Shown here: positions 1-12,300 of the stretch, piece by piece
How positions within the stretch are numbered: the first letter of the stretch is position 1
How the letters are laid out: each line of letters opens with the position of its first letter
Source: Crossaster papposus
Taxonomy: Eukaryota; Echinodermata; Asteroidea; Velatida; Solasteridae
NCBI GenBank assembly: GCA_037893245.1
Contig: JBAIAA010000525.1
Coordinates: forward strand, 1 to 64,000
Length of the DNA: 64,000 nt
Reading direction: 5' to 3'
Made by a program: the position numbers and the translations under genes
The notes under the pieces: generated by a model
The model's database searches: none
Told to the model about the DNA's origin: nothing
What the model saw: the letters and a program-made list of their open reading frames with translations, nothing else

Positions 1-3000
1 TCTTGTCCGCCTTCTTGTCTTGTCTAGTCTTGTCCGCCTTCTTGTCTTGTCTAGTCTTGTCCGCCTTCTTGTCTTGTCTAGTCTTGTCCGCCTTCTTGTC
101 TTGTCTAGTCTTGTCCGCCTTCTTGTCTTGTCTAGTCTTGTCCGCCTTCTTGTCTTGTCTAGTCTTGTCCGCCTTCTTGTCTTGTCTAGTCTTGTCCGCC
201 TTCTTGTCTTGTCTAGTCTTGTCCGCCTTCTTGTCTTGTCTAGTCTTGTCCGCCTTCTTGTCTTGTCTAGTCTTGTCCGCCTTCTTGTCTTGTCTAGTCT
301 TGTCCGCCTTCTTGTCTTGTCTAGTCTTGTCCGCCTTCTTGTCTTGTCTAGTCTTGTCCGCCTTCTTGTCTTGTCTAGTCTTGTCCGCCTTCTTGTCTTG
401 TCTAGTCTTGTCCGCCTTCTTCTCTTGTCTAGTCTTGTCCGCCTTCTTCTCTTGTCTAGTCTTGTCCGCCTTCTTCTCTTGTCTAGTCTTGTCCGCCTTC
501 TTGTCTTGTCTAGTCTTGTCCGCCTTCTTCTCTTGTCTAGTCTTGTCCGCCTTCTTGCCTTGTCTAGTCTTGTCCGCCTTCTTGCCTTGTCTTGTCTTGT
601 CCGCCTTCTTGCCTTGTCTTGTCTTGTCCGCCTTCTTGCCTTGTCTTGTCTTGTCCGCCTTCTTGCCTTGTCTTGTCTTGTCCGCCTTCTTGCCTTGTCT
701 TGTCTTGTCCGCCTTCTTGCCTTGTCTTGTCTTGTCCGCCTTCTTGCCTTGTCTTGTCTTGTCCGCCTTCTTGCCTTGTCTTGTCTTGTCCGCCTTCTTG
801 CCTTGTCTTGTCTTGTCCGCCTTCTTGCCTTGTCTTGTCTTGTCCGCCTTCTTGCCTTGTCTTGTCTTGTCCGCCTTCTTGCCTTGTCTTGTCTTGTCCG
901 CCTTCTTGCCTTGTCTTGTCTTGTCCGCCTTCTTGCCTTGTCTTGTCTTGTCCGCCTTCTTGCCTTGTCTTGTCTTGTCCGCCTTCTTGCCTTGTCTTGT
1001 CTTGTCCGCCTTCTTGCCTTGTCTTGTCTTGTCCGCCTTCTTGCCTTGTCTTGTCTTGTCCGCCTTCTTGCCTTGTCTTGTCTTGTCCGCCTTCTTGCCT
1101 TGTCTTGTCTTGTCCGCCTTCTTGCCTTGTCTTGTCTTGTCCGCCTTCTTGCCTTGTCTTGTCTTGTCCGCCTTCTTGCCTTGTCTTGTCTTGTCCGCCT
1201 TCTTGCCTTGTCTTGTCTTGTCCGCCTTCTTGCCTTGTCTTGTCTTGTCCGCCTTCTTGCCTTGTCTTGTCTTGTCCGCCTTCTTGTCTTGTCTTGTCTT
1301 GTCCGCCTTCTTGCCTTGTCTTGTCTTGTCCGCCTTCTTGCCTTGTCTTGTCTTGTCCGCCTTCTTGCCTTGTCTTGTCTTGTCCGCCTTCTTTCCTTGT
1401 CTTGTCTTGTCCGCCTTCTTGCCTTGTCTTGTCTTGTCCGCCTTCTTGCCTTGTCTTGTCTTGTCCGCCTTCTTGTCTTGTCTAGTCTTGTCCGCCTTCT
1501 TGTCTTGTCTAGTCTTGTCCGCCTTCTTGTCTTGTCTAGTCTTGTCCGCCTTCTTGTCTTGTCTAGTCTTGTCCGCCTTCTTGTCTTGTCTAGTCTTGTC
1601 CGCCTTCTTGTCTTGTCTAGTCTTGTCCGCCTTCTTGTCTTGTCTAGTCTTGTCCGCCTTCTTGTCTTGTCTAGTCTTGTCCGCCTTCTTCTCTTGTCTA
1701 GTCTTGTCCGCCTTCTTCTCTTGTCTAGTCTTGTCCGCCTTCTTCTCTTGTCTAGTCTTGTCCGCCTTCTTGTCTTGTCTAGTCTTGTCCGCCTTCTTGT
1801 CTTGTCTAGTCTTGTCCGCCTTCTTGTCTTGTCTAGTCTTGTCCGCCTTCTTGCCTTGTCTTGTCTTGTCCGCCTTCTTGCCTTGTCTTGTCTTGTCCGC
1901 CTTCTTGCCTTGTCTTGTCTTGTCCGCCTTCTTGCCTTGTCTTGTCTTGTCCGCCTTCTTGCCTTGTCTTGTCTTGTCCGCCTTCTTGCCTTGTCTTGTC
2001 TTGTCCGCCTTCTTGCCTTGTCTTGTCTTGTCCGCCTTCTTGCCTTGTCTTGTCTTGTCCGCCTTCTTGCCTTGTCTTGTCTTGTCCGCCTTCTTGCCTT
2101 GTCTTGTCTTGTCCGCCTTCTTGCCTTGTCTTGTCTTGTCCGCCTTCTTGCCTTGTCTTGTCTTGTCCGCCTTCTTGCCTTGTCTTGTCTTGTCCGCCTT
2201 CTTGCCTTGTCTTGTCTTGTCCGCCTTCTTGCCTTGTCTTGTCTTGTCCGCCTTCTTGCCTTGTCTTGTCTTGTCCGCCTTCTTGCCTTGTCTTGTCTTG
2301 TCCGCCTTCTTGCCTTGTCTTGTCTTGTCCGCCTTCTTGCCTTGTCTTGTCTTGTCCGCCTTCTTGCCTTGTCTTGTCTTGTCCGCCTTCTTGCCTTGTC
2401 TTGTCTTGTCCGCCTTCTTGCCTTGTCTTGTCTTGTCCGCCTTCTTGCCTTGTCTTGTCTTGTCCGCCTTCTTGCCTTGTCTTGTCTTGTCCGCCTTCTT
2501 GCCTTGTCTTGTCTTGTCCGCCTTCTTGCCTTGTCTTGTCTTGTCCGCCTTCTTGCCTTGTCTTGTCTTGTCCGCCTTCTTGCCTTGTCTTGTCTTGTCC
2601 GCCTTCTTGCCTTGTCTTGTCTTGTCCGCCTTCTTGCCTTGTCTTGTCTTGTCCGCCTTCTTGCCTTGTCTTGTCTTGTCCGCCTTCTTGCCTTGTCTTG
2701 TCTTGTCCGCCTTCTTGCCTTGTCTTGTCTTGTCCGCCTTCTTGCCTTGTCTTGTCTTGTCCGCCTTCTTGCCTTGTCTTGTCTTGTCCGCCTTCTTGCC
2801 TTGTCTTGTCTTGTCCGCCTTCTTGCCTTGTCTTGTCTTGTCCGCCTTCTTGCCTTGTCTAGTCTTGTCCGCCTTCTTGCCTTGTCTAGTCTTGTCCGCC
2901 TTCTTGCCTTGTCTAGTCTTGTCCGCCTTCTTGCCTTGTCTAGTCTTGTCCGCCTTCTTGTCTTGTCTAGTCTTGTCCGCCTTCTTGTCTTGTCTAGTCT

Positions 3001-6000
3001 TGTCCGCCTTCTTGTCTTGTCTAGTCTTGTCTAGTCTTGTCCGCCTTCTTGTCTTGTCTAGTCTTGTCCGCCTTCTTGTCTTGTCTAGTCTTGTCGCCTT
3101 CTTGTCTTGTCTAGTCTTGTCCGCCTTCTTGTCTTGTCTAGTCTTGTCCGCCTTCTTGTCTTGTCTAGTCTTGTCCGCCTTCTTGTCTTGTCTAGTCTTG
3201 TCCGCCTTCTTGTCTTGTCTAGTCTTGTCCGCCTTCTTGTCTTGTCTAGTCTTGTCCGCCTTCTTGTCTTGTCTAGTCTTGTCCGCCTTCTTGTCTTGTC
3301 TAGTCTTGTCCGCCTTCTTGTCTTGTCTAGTCTTGTCCGCCTTCTTGTCTTGTCTAGTCTTGTCCGCCTTCTTGTCTTGTCTAGTCCTTGTCCGCCTTCT
3401 TGTCTTGTCTAGTCTTGTCCGCCTTCTTGTCTTGTCTAGTCTTGTCCGCCTTCTTGTCTTGTCTAGTCTTGTCCGCCTTCTTGTCTTGTCTAGTCTTGTC
3501 CGCCTTCTTGTCTTGTCTAGTCTTGTCCGCCTTCTTGTCTTGTCTAGTCTTGTCCGCCTTCTTGTCTTGTCTAGTCTTGTCCGCCTTCTTGTCTTGTCTA
3601 GTCTTGTCCGCCTTCTTGTCTTGTCTAGTCTTGTCCGCCTTCTTGTCTTGTCTAGTCTTGTCCGCCTTCTTGTCTTGTCTTGTCTTGTCCGCCTTCTTGC
3701 CTTGTCTTGTCTTGTCCGCCTTCTTGCCTTGTCTTGTCTTGTCCGCCTTCTTGCCTTGTCTTGTCTTGTCCGCCTTCTTGCCTTGTCTTGTCTTGTCCGC
3801 CTTCTTGCCTTGTCTTGTCTTGTCCGCCTTCTTGCCTTGTCTTGTCTTGTCCGCCTTCTTGCCTTGTCTTGTCTTGTCCGCCTTCTTGCCTTGTCTTGTC
3901 TTGTCCGCCTTCTTGCCTTGTCTTGTCTTGTCCGCCTTCTTGCCTTGTCTTGTCTTGTCCGCCTTCTTGCCTTGTCTTGTCTTGTCCGCCTTCTTGCCTT
4001 GTCTTGTCTTGTCCGCCTTCTTGCCTTGTCTTGTCTTGTCCGCCTTCTTGCCTTGTCTTGTCTTGTCCGCCTTCTTGCCTTGTCTTGTCTTGTCCGCCTT
4101 CTTGCCTTGTCTTGTCTTGTCCGCCTTCTTGCCTTGTCTTGTCTTGTCCGCCTTCTTGCCTTGTCTTGTCTTGTCCGCCTTCTTGCCTTGTCTTGTCTTG
4201 TCCGCCTTCTTGCCTTGTCTTGTCTTGTCCGCCTTCTTGCCTTGTCTTGTCTTGTCCGCCTTCTTGCCTTGTCTTGTCTTGTCCGCCTTCTTGCCTTGTC
4301 TTGTCTTGTCCGCCTTCTTGCCTTGTCTTGTCTTGTCCGCCTTCTTGCCTTGTCTTGTCTTGTCCGCCTTCTTGCCTTGTCTTGTCTTGTCCGCCTCTGC
4401 TTGTCTTGTCGCCTCTGCCTGTCTTGTCTTGTCCGCCTTCTTGCCTTGTCTTGTCTTGTCCGCCTTCTTGCCTTGTCTTGTCTTGTCCGCCTTCTTGTCT
4501 TGTCTTGTCTTGTCCGCCTTCTTGCCTTGTCTTGTCTTGTCCGCCTTCTTGCCTTGTCTTGTCTTGTCCGCCTTCTTGCCTTGTCTTGTCTTGTCCGCCT
4601 TCTTGCCTTGTCTTGTCTTGTCCGCCTTCTTGCCTTGTCTTGTCTTGTCCGCCTTCTTGCCTTGTCTTGTCTTGTCCGCCTTCTTGTCTTGTCTAGTCTT
4701 GTCCGCCTTCTTGTCTTGTCTAGTCTTGTCCGCCTTCTTGTCTTGTCTAGTCTTGTCCGCCTTCTTGTCTTGTCTAGTCTTGTCCGCCTTCTTGTCTTGT
4801 CTAGTCTTGTCCGCCTTCTTGTCTTGTCTAGTCTTGTCCGCCTTCTTGTCTTGTCTAGTCTTGTCCGCCTTCTTGTCTTGTCTAGTCTTGTCCGCCTTCT
4901 TGTCTTGTCTAGTCTTGTCCGCCTTCTTCTCTTGTCTAGTCTTGTCCGCCTTCTTCTCTTGTCTAGTCTTGTCCGCCTTCTTCTCTTGTCTAGTCTTGTC
5001 CGCCTTCTTGTCTTGTCTAGTCTTGTCCGCCTTCTTGTCTTGTCTAGTCTTGTCCGCCTTCTTGTCTTGTCTAGTCTTGTCCGCCTTCTTGTCTTGTCTT
5101 GTCCGCCTTCTTGCCTTGTCTTGTCTTGTCCGCCTTCTTGCCTTGTCTTGTCTTGTCCGCCTTCTTGCCTTGTCTTGTCTTGTCCGCCTTCTTGCCTTGT
5201 CTTGTCTTGTCCGCCTTCTTGCCTTGTCTTGTCTTGTCCGCCTTCTTGCCTTGTCTTGTCTTGTCCGCCTTCTTGCCTTGTCTTGTCTTGTCCGCCTTCT
5301 TGCCTTGTCTTGTCTTGTCCGCCTTCTTGCCTTGTCTTGTCTTGTCCGCCTTCTTGCCTTGTCTTGTCTTGTCCGCCTTCTTGCCTTGTCTTGTCTTGTC
5401 CGCCTTCTTGCCTTGTCTTGTCTTGTCCGCCTTCTTGCCTTGTCTTGTCTTGTCCGCCTTCTTGCCTTGTCTTGTCTTGTCCGCCTTCTTGCCTTGTCTT
5501 GTCTTGTCCGCCTTCTTGCCTTGTCTTGTCTTGTCCGCCTTCTTGCCTTGTCTTGTCTTGTCCGCCTTCTTGCCTTGTCTTGTCTTGTCCGCCTTCTTGC
5601 CTTGTCTTGTCTTGTCCGCCTTCTTGCCTTGTCTTGTCTTGTCCGCCTTCTTGCCTTGTCTTGTCTTGTCCGCCTTCTTGCCTTGTCTTGTCTTGTCCGC
5701 CTTCTTGCCTTGTCTTGTCTTGTCCGCCTTCTTGCCTTGTCTTGTCTTGTCCGCCTTCTTGCCTTGTCTTGTCTTGTCCGCCTTCTTGTCTTGTCTTGTC
5801 TTGTCCGCCTTCTTGTCTTGTCTTGTCTTGTCCGCCTTCTTGTCTTGTCTTGTCTTGTCCGCCTTCTTGTCTTGTCTTGTCTTGTCCGCCTTCTTGTCTT
5901 GTCTTGTCCGCCTTCTTGTCTTGTCTTGTCTTGTCCGCATTCTTGTCTTGTCTTGTCTTGTCCGCCTTCTTGCCTTGTCTTGTCTTGTCCGCCTTCTTGC

Positions 6001-9000
6001 CTTGTCTTGTCTTGTCCGCCTTCTTGCCTTGTCTTGTCTTGTCCGCCTTCTTGCCTTGTCTTGTCTTGTCCGCCTTCTTGTCTTGTCTTGTCTTGTCCGC
6101 CTTCTTGTCTTGTCTTGTCTTGTCCGCCTTCTTGTCTTGTCTTGTCTTGTCCGCCTTCTTGTCTTGTCTTGTCTTGTCTTGTCTTGTCCGCCTTCTTGTC
6201 TTGTCTTGTCTTGTCCGCCTTCTTGTCTTGCCTTGTCTTGTCCGCCTTCTTGTCTTGCCTTGTCTTGTCTTGTCCGCCTTCTTGTCTTGCCTTGTCTTGT
6301 CTTGTCCGCCTTCTTGCCTTGTCTTGTCTTGTCCGCCTTCTTGCCTTGTCTTGTCTTGTCCGCCTTCTTGCCTTGTCTTGTCTTGTCCGCCTTCTTGCCT
6401 TGTCTTGTCTTGTCCGCCTTCTTGCCTTGTCTTGTCTTGTCCGCCTTCTTGCCTTGTCTTGTCTTGTCCGCCTTCTTGCCTTGTCTAGTCTTGTCCGCCT
6501 TCTTGCCTTGTCTAGTCTTGTCCGCCTTCTTGCCTTGTCTAGTCTTGTCCGCCTTCTTGTCTTGTCTAGTCTTGTCCGCCTTCTTGTCTTGTCTAGTCTT
6601 GTCCGCCTTCTTGTCTTGTCTAGTCTTGTCCGCCTTCTTGTCTTGTCTAGTCTTGTCCGCCTTCTTGTCTTGTCTAGTCTTGTCCGCCTTCTTGTCTTGT
6701 CTAGTCTTGTCCGCCTTCTTGTCTTGTCTAGTCTTGTCCGCCTTCTTGTCTTGTCTAGTCTTGTCCGCCTTCTTGTCTTGTCTAGTCTTGTCCGCCTTCT
6801 TGTCTTGTCTAGTCTTGTCCGCCTTCTTGTCTTGTCTAGTCTTGTCCGCCTTCTTGTCTTGTCTAGTCTTGTCCGCCTTCTTGTCTTGTCTAGTCTTGTC
6901 CGCCTTCTTGTCTTGTCTAGTCTTGTCCGCCTTCTTGTCTTGTCTAGTCTTGTCCGCCTTCTTGTCTTGTCTAGTCTTGTCCGCCTTCTTGTCTTGTCTA
7001 GTCTTGTCCGCCTTCTTGTCTTGTCTAGTCTTGTCCGCCTTCTTGTCTTGTCTAGTCTTGTCCGCCTTCTTGTCTTGTCTAGTCTTGTCCGCCTTCTTGT
7101 CTTGTCTAGTCTTGTCCGCCTTCTTGTCTTGTCTAGTCTTGTCCGCCTTCTTGTCTTGTCTAGTCTTGTCCGCCTTCTTGTCTTGTCTAGTCTTGTCCGC
7201 CTTCTTGTCTTGTCTAGTCTTGTCCGCCTTCTTGTCTTGTCTAGTCTTGTCTGCCTTCTTGTCTTGTCTAGTCTTGTCCGCCTTCTTCTCTTGTCTAGTC
7301 TTGTCCGCCTTCTTGTCTTGTCTAGTCTTGTCCGCCTTCTTGTCTTGTCTAGTCTTGTCCGCCTTCTTGTCTTGTCTAGTCTTGTCCGCCTTCTTGTCTT
7401 GTCTAGTCTTGTCCGCCTTCTTGTCTTGTCTAGTCTTGTCCGCCTTCTTGTCTTGTCTTGTCCGCCTTCTTGCCTTGTCTTGTCTTGTCCGCCTTCTTGC
7501 CTTGTCTTGTCTTGTCCGCCTTCTTGCCTTGTCTTGTCTTGTCCGCCTTCTTGCCTTGTCTTGTCTTGTCCGCCTTCTTGCCTTGTCTTGTCTTGTCCGC
7601 CTTCTTGCCTTGTCTTGTCTTGTCCGCCTTCTTGCCTTGTCTTGTCTTGTCCGCCTTCTTGCCTTGTCTTGTCTTGTCCGCCTTCTTGCCTTGTCTTGTC
7701 TTGTCCGCCTTCTTGCCTTGTCTTGTCTTGTCCGCCTTCTTGCCTTGTCTTGTCTTGTCCGCCTTCTTGCCTTGTCTTGTCTTGTCCGCCTTCTTGCCTT
7801 GTCTTGTCTTGTCCGCCTTCTTGCCTTGTCTTGTCTTGTCCGCCTTCTTGCCTTGTCTTGTCTTGTCCGCCTTCTTGCCTTGTCTTGTCTTGTCCGCCTT
7901 CTTGCCTTGTCTTGTCTTGTCCGCCTTCTTGCCTTGTCTTGTCTTGTCCGCCTTCTTGCCTTGTCTTGTCTTGTCCGCCTTCTTGCCTTGTCTTGTCTTG
8001 TCCGCCTTCTTGCCTTGTCTTGTCTTGTCCGCCTTCTTGCCTTGTCTTGTCTTGTCCGCCTTCTTGCCTTGTCTTGTCTTGTCCGCCTTCTTGCCTTGTC
8101 TTGTCTTGTCCGCCTTCTTGCCTTGTCTTGTCTTGTCCGCCTTCTTGCCTTGTCTTGTCTTGTCCGCCTTCTTGCCTTGTCTTGTCTTGTCCGCCTTCTT
8201 GCCTTGTCTTGTCTTGTCCGCCTTCTTGCCTTGTCTTGTCTTGTCCGCCTTCTTGCCTTGTCTTGTCTTGTCCGCCTTCTTGCCTTGTCTTGTCTTGTCC
8301 GCCTTCTTGCCTTGTCTTGTCTTGTCCGCCTTCTTGCCTTGTCTTGTCTTGTCCGCCTTCTTGCCTTGTCTTGTCTTGTCCGCCTTCTTGTCTTGTCTAG
8401 TCTTGTCCGCCTTCTTGTCTTGTCTAGTCTTGTCCGCCTTCTTGTCTTGTCTAGTCTTGTCCGCCTTCTTGTCTTGTCTAGTCTTGTCCGCCTTCTTGTC
8501 TTGTCTAGTCTTGTCCGCCTTCTTGTCTTGTCTAGTCTTGTCCGCCTTCTTGTCTTGTCTAGTCTTGTCCGCCTTCTTGTCTTGTCTAGTCTTGTCCGCC
8601 TTCTTGTCTTGTCTAGTCTTGTCCGCCTTCTTGTCTTGTCTAGTCTTGTCCGCCTTCTTGTCTTGTCTAGTCTTGTCCGCCTTCTTGTCTTGTCTAGTCT
8701 TGTCCGCCTTCTTGTCTTGTCTAGTCTTGTCCGCCTTCTTGTCTTGTCTAGTCTTGTCCGCCTTCTTGTCTTGTCTAGTCTTGTCCGCCTTCTTGTCTTG
8801 TCTAGTCTTGTCCGCCTTCTTGTCTTGTCTAGTCTTGTCCGCCTTCTTGTCTTGTCTAGTCTTGTCCGCCTTCTTGTCTTGTCTAGTCTTGTCCGCCTTC
8901 TTGTCTTGTCTAGTCTTGTCCGCCTTCTTGTCTTGTCTAGTCTTGTCCGCCTTCTTGTCTTGTCTAGTCTTGTCCGCCTTCTTGTCTTGTCTAGTCTTGT

Positions 9001-9225
9001 CCGCCTTCTTGTCTTGTCTAGTCTTGTCCGCCTTCTTGTCTTGTCTAGTCTTGTCCGCCTTCTTGTCTTGTCTAGTCTTGTCCGCCTTCTTGTCTTGTCT
9101 AGTCTTGTCCGCCTTCTTGTCTTGTCTAGTCTTGTCCGCCTTCTTGTCTTGTCTAGTCTTGTCCGCCTTCTTGTCTTGTCTAGTCTTCTTGTCTTGTCTA
9201 GTCTTGTCCGCCTTCTTGTCTTGTC

Positions 9226-11960
9226 TTGTCCGCCTTCTTGTCTTGTCTAGTCTTGTCCGCCTTCTTGTCTTGTCTAGTCTTGTCCGCCTTCTTGTCTTGT
9301 CTAGTCTTGTCCGCCTTCTTGTCTTGTCTAGTCTTGTCCGCCTTCTTGTCTTGTCTAGTCTTGTCCGCCTTCTTGCCTTGTCTTGTCTTGTCCGCCTTCT
9401 TGCCTTGTCTAGTCTTGTCCGCCTTCTTGCCTTGTCTAGTCTTGTCCGCCTTCTTGCCTTGTCTAGTCTTGTCCGCCTTCTTGCCTTGTCTAGTCTTGTC
9501 CGCCTTCTTGCCTTGTCTAGTCTTGTCCGCCTTCTTGCCTTGTCTAGTCTTGTCCGCCTTCTTGCCTTGTCTAGTCTTGTCCGCCTTCTTGCCTTGTCTA
9601 GTCTTCTCCGCCTTCTTGTCTTGTCTAGTCTTGTCCGCCTTCTTGTCTTGTCTAGTCTTGTCCGCCTTCTTGTCTTGTCTAGTCTTGTCCGCCTTCTTGT
9701 CTTGTCTAGTCTTGTCCGCCTTCTTGTCTTGTCTAGTCTTGTCCGCCTTCTTGTCTTGTCTAGTCTTGTCCGCCTTCTTGTCTTGTCTAGTCTTGTCCGC
9801 CTTCTTGTCTTGTTTAGTCTTGTCCGCCTTCTTGTCTTGTCTAGTCTTGTCCGCCTTCTTGTCTTGTCTAGTCTTGTCCGCCTTCTTGTCTTGTCTAGTC
9901 TTGTCCGCATTCTTGTCTTGTCTAGTCTTGTCCGCCTTCTTGTCTTGTCTAGTCTTGTCCGCCTTCTTGTCTTGTCTAGTCTTGTCCGCCTTCTTGTCTT
10001 GTCTAGTCTTGTCCGCCTTCTTGTCTTGTCTAGTCTTGTCCGCCTTCTTGTCTTGTCTAGTCTTGTCCGCCTTCTTGTCTTGTCTAGTCTTGTCCGCCTT
10101 CTTGTCTTGTCTAGTCTTGTCCGCCTTCTTGTCTTGTCTAGTCTTGTCCGCCTTCTTGTCTTGTCTAGTCTTGTCCGCCTTCTTGTCTTGTCTAGTCTTG
10201 TCCGCCTTCTTGTCTTGTCTAGTCTTGTCCGCCTTCTTGTCTTGTCTAGTCTTGTCCGCCTTCTTGTCTTGTCTAGTCTTGTCCGCCTTCTTGTCTTGTC
10301 TAGTCTTCTTGTCTTGTCTAGTCTTGTCCGCCTTCTTGTCTTGTCTTGTCCGCCTTCTTGTCTTGTCTTGTCTTGTCCGCCTTCTTGTCTTGTCTAGTCT
10401 TGTCCGCCTTCTTGTCTTGTCTAGTCTTGTCCGCCTTCTTGTCTTGTCTAGTCTTGTCCGCCTTCTTGTCTTGTCTAGTCTTGTCCGCCTTCTTGTCTTG
10501 TCTAGTCTTGTCCGCCTTCTTGTCTTGTCTAGTCTTGTCCGCCTTCTTGTCTTGTCTAGTCTTGTCCGCCTTCTTGTCTTGTCTAGTCTTGTCCGCCTTC
10601 TTGTCTTGTCTAGTCTTGTCCGCCTTCTTGTCTAGTCTTGTCCGCCTTCTTGTCTTGTCTTGTCCGCCTTCTTGTCTTGTCTTGTCCGCCTTCTTGTCTT
10701 GTCTTGTCCGCCTTCTTGTCTTGTCTAGTCTTGTCCGCCTTCTTGTCTTGTCTAGTCTTGTCCGCCTTCTTGTCTTGTCTAGTCTTGTCCGCCTTCTTGT
10801 CTTGTCTAGTCTTGTCCGCCTTCTTGTCTTGTCTAGTCTTGTCCGCCTTCTTGCCTTGTCTTGTCTTGTCCGCCTTCTTGCCTTGTCTAGTCTTGTCCGC
10901 CTTCTTGCCTTGTCTAGTCTTGTCCGCCTTCTTGCCTTGTCTAGTCTTGTCCGCCTTCTTGCCTTGTCTAGTCTTGTCCGCCTTCTTGCCTTGTCTAGTC
11001 TTGTCCGCCTTCTTGCCTTGTCTAGTCTTGTCCGCCTTCTTGCCTTGTCTAGTCTTGTCCGCCTTCTTGCCTTGTCTAGTCTTCTCCGCCTTCTTGTCTT
11101 GTCTAGTCTTGTCCGCCTTCTTGTCTTGTCTAGTCTTGTCCGCCTTCTTGTCTTGTCTAGTCTTGTCCGCCTTCTTGTCTTGTCTAGTCTTGTCCGCCTT
11201 CTTGTCTTGTCTAGTCTTGTCCGCCTTCTTGTCTTGTCTAGTCTTGTCCGCCTTCTTGTCTTGTCTAGTCTTGTCCGCCTTCTTGTCTTGTCTAGTCTTG
11301 TCCGCCTTCTTGTCTTGTCTAGTCTTGTCCGCCTTCTTGTCTTGTCTAGTCTTGTCCGCCTTCTTGTCTTGTCTAGTCTTGTCTGCATTCTTGTCTTGTC
11401 TAGTCTTGTCCGCCTTCTTGTCTTGTCTAGTCTTGTCCGCCTTCTTGTCTTGTCTAGTCTTGTCCGCCTTCTTGTCTTGTCTAGTCTTGTCCGCCTTCTT
11501 GTCTTGTCTAGTCTTGTCCGCCTTCTTGTCTTGTCTAGTCTTGTCCGCCTTCTTGTCTTGTCTAGTCTTGTCCGCCTTCTTGTCTTGTCTAGTCTTGTCC
11601 GCCTTCTTGTCTTGTCTAGTCTTGTCCGCCTTCTTGTCTTGTCTAGTCTTGTCCGCCTTCTTGTCTTGTCTAGTCTTGTCCGCCTTCTTGTCTTGTCTAG
11701 TCTTGTCCGCCTTCTTGTCTTGTCTAGTCTTGTCCGCCTTCTTGTCTTGTCTAGTCTTGTCCGCCTTCTTGTCTTGTCTAGTCTTGTCCGCCTTCTTGTC
11801 TTGTCTAGTCTTGTCCGCCTTCTTGTCTTGTCTAGTCTTGTCCGCCTTCTTGTCTTGTCTAGTCTTGTCCGCCTTCTTGTCTTGTCTAGTCTTGTCCGCC
11901 TTCTTGTCTTGTCTAGTCTTGTCCGCCTTCTTGTCTTGTCTAGTCTTGTCCGCCTTCTTG
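9226..11960. repeat. Higher-order duplication in the satellite, period 1478 bp
   Basis: Rare variants recur at a fixed distance inside this part of the satellite. CTTCTCCGCC occurs at 9603 and 11081, and the rare CAT variant occurs at 9908 and 11386; both are 1478 bp apart. The intervening order of TAG-type and GCC-type units also matches. One copy has a private change (TGTTTAG near 9812). A block of more than 1 kb was therefore duplicated as a unit, recently enough to keep rare variants in register. Confidence 0.8.
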
Positions 11961-12300
11961 TCTTGTCTAGTCTTCTTGTCTTGTCTTGTCTTGTCTAGTC
12001 TTCTTGTCTTGTCTTGTCTTGTCTAGTCTTCTTGTCTTGTCTTGTCCGCCTTCTTGTCTTGTCTTGTCCGCCTTCTTGTCTTGTCTAGTCTTGTCCGCCT
12101 TCTTGTCTTGTCTAGTCTTGTCCGCCTTCTTGTCTTGTCTAGTCTTGTCCGCCTTCTTGTCTTGTCTAGTCTTGTCCGCCTTCTTGTCTTGTCTAGTCTT
12201 GTCCGCCTTCTTGTCTTGTCTAGTCTTGTCCGCCTTCTTGTCTTGTCTAGTCTTGTCCGCCTTCTTGTCTTGTCTAGTCTTGTCCGCCTTCTTGTCTTGT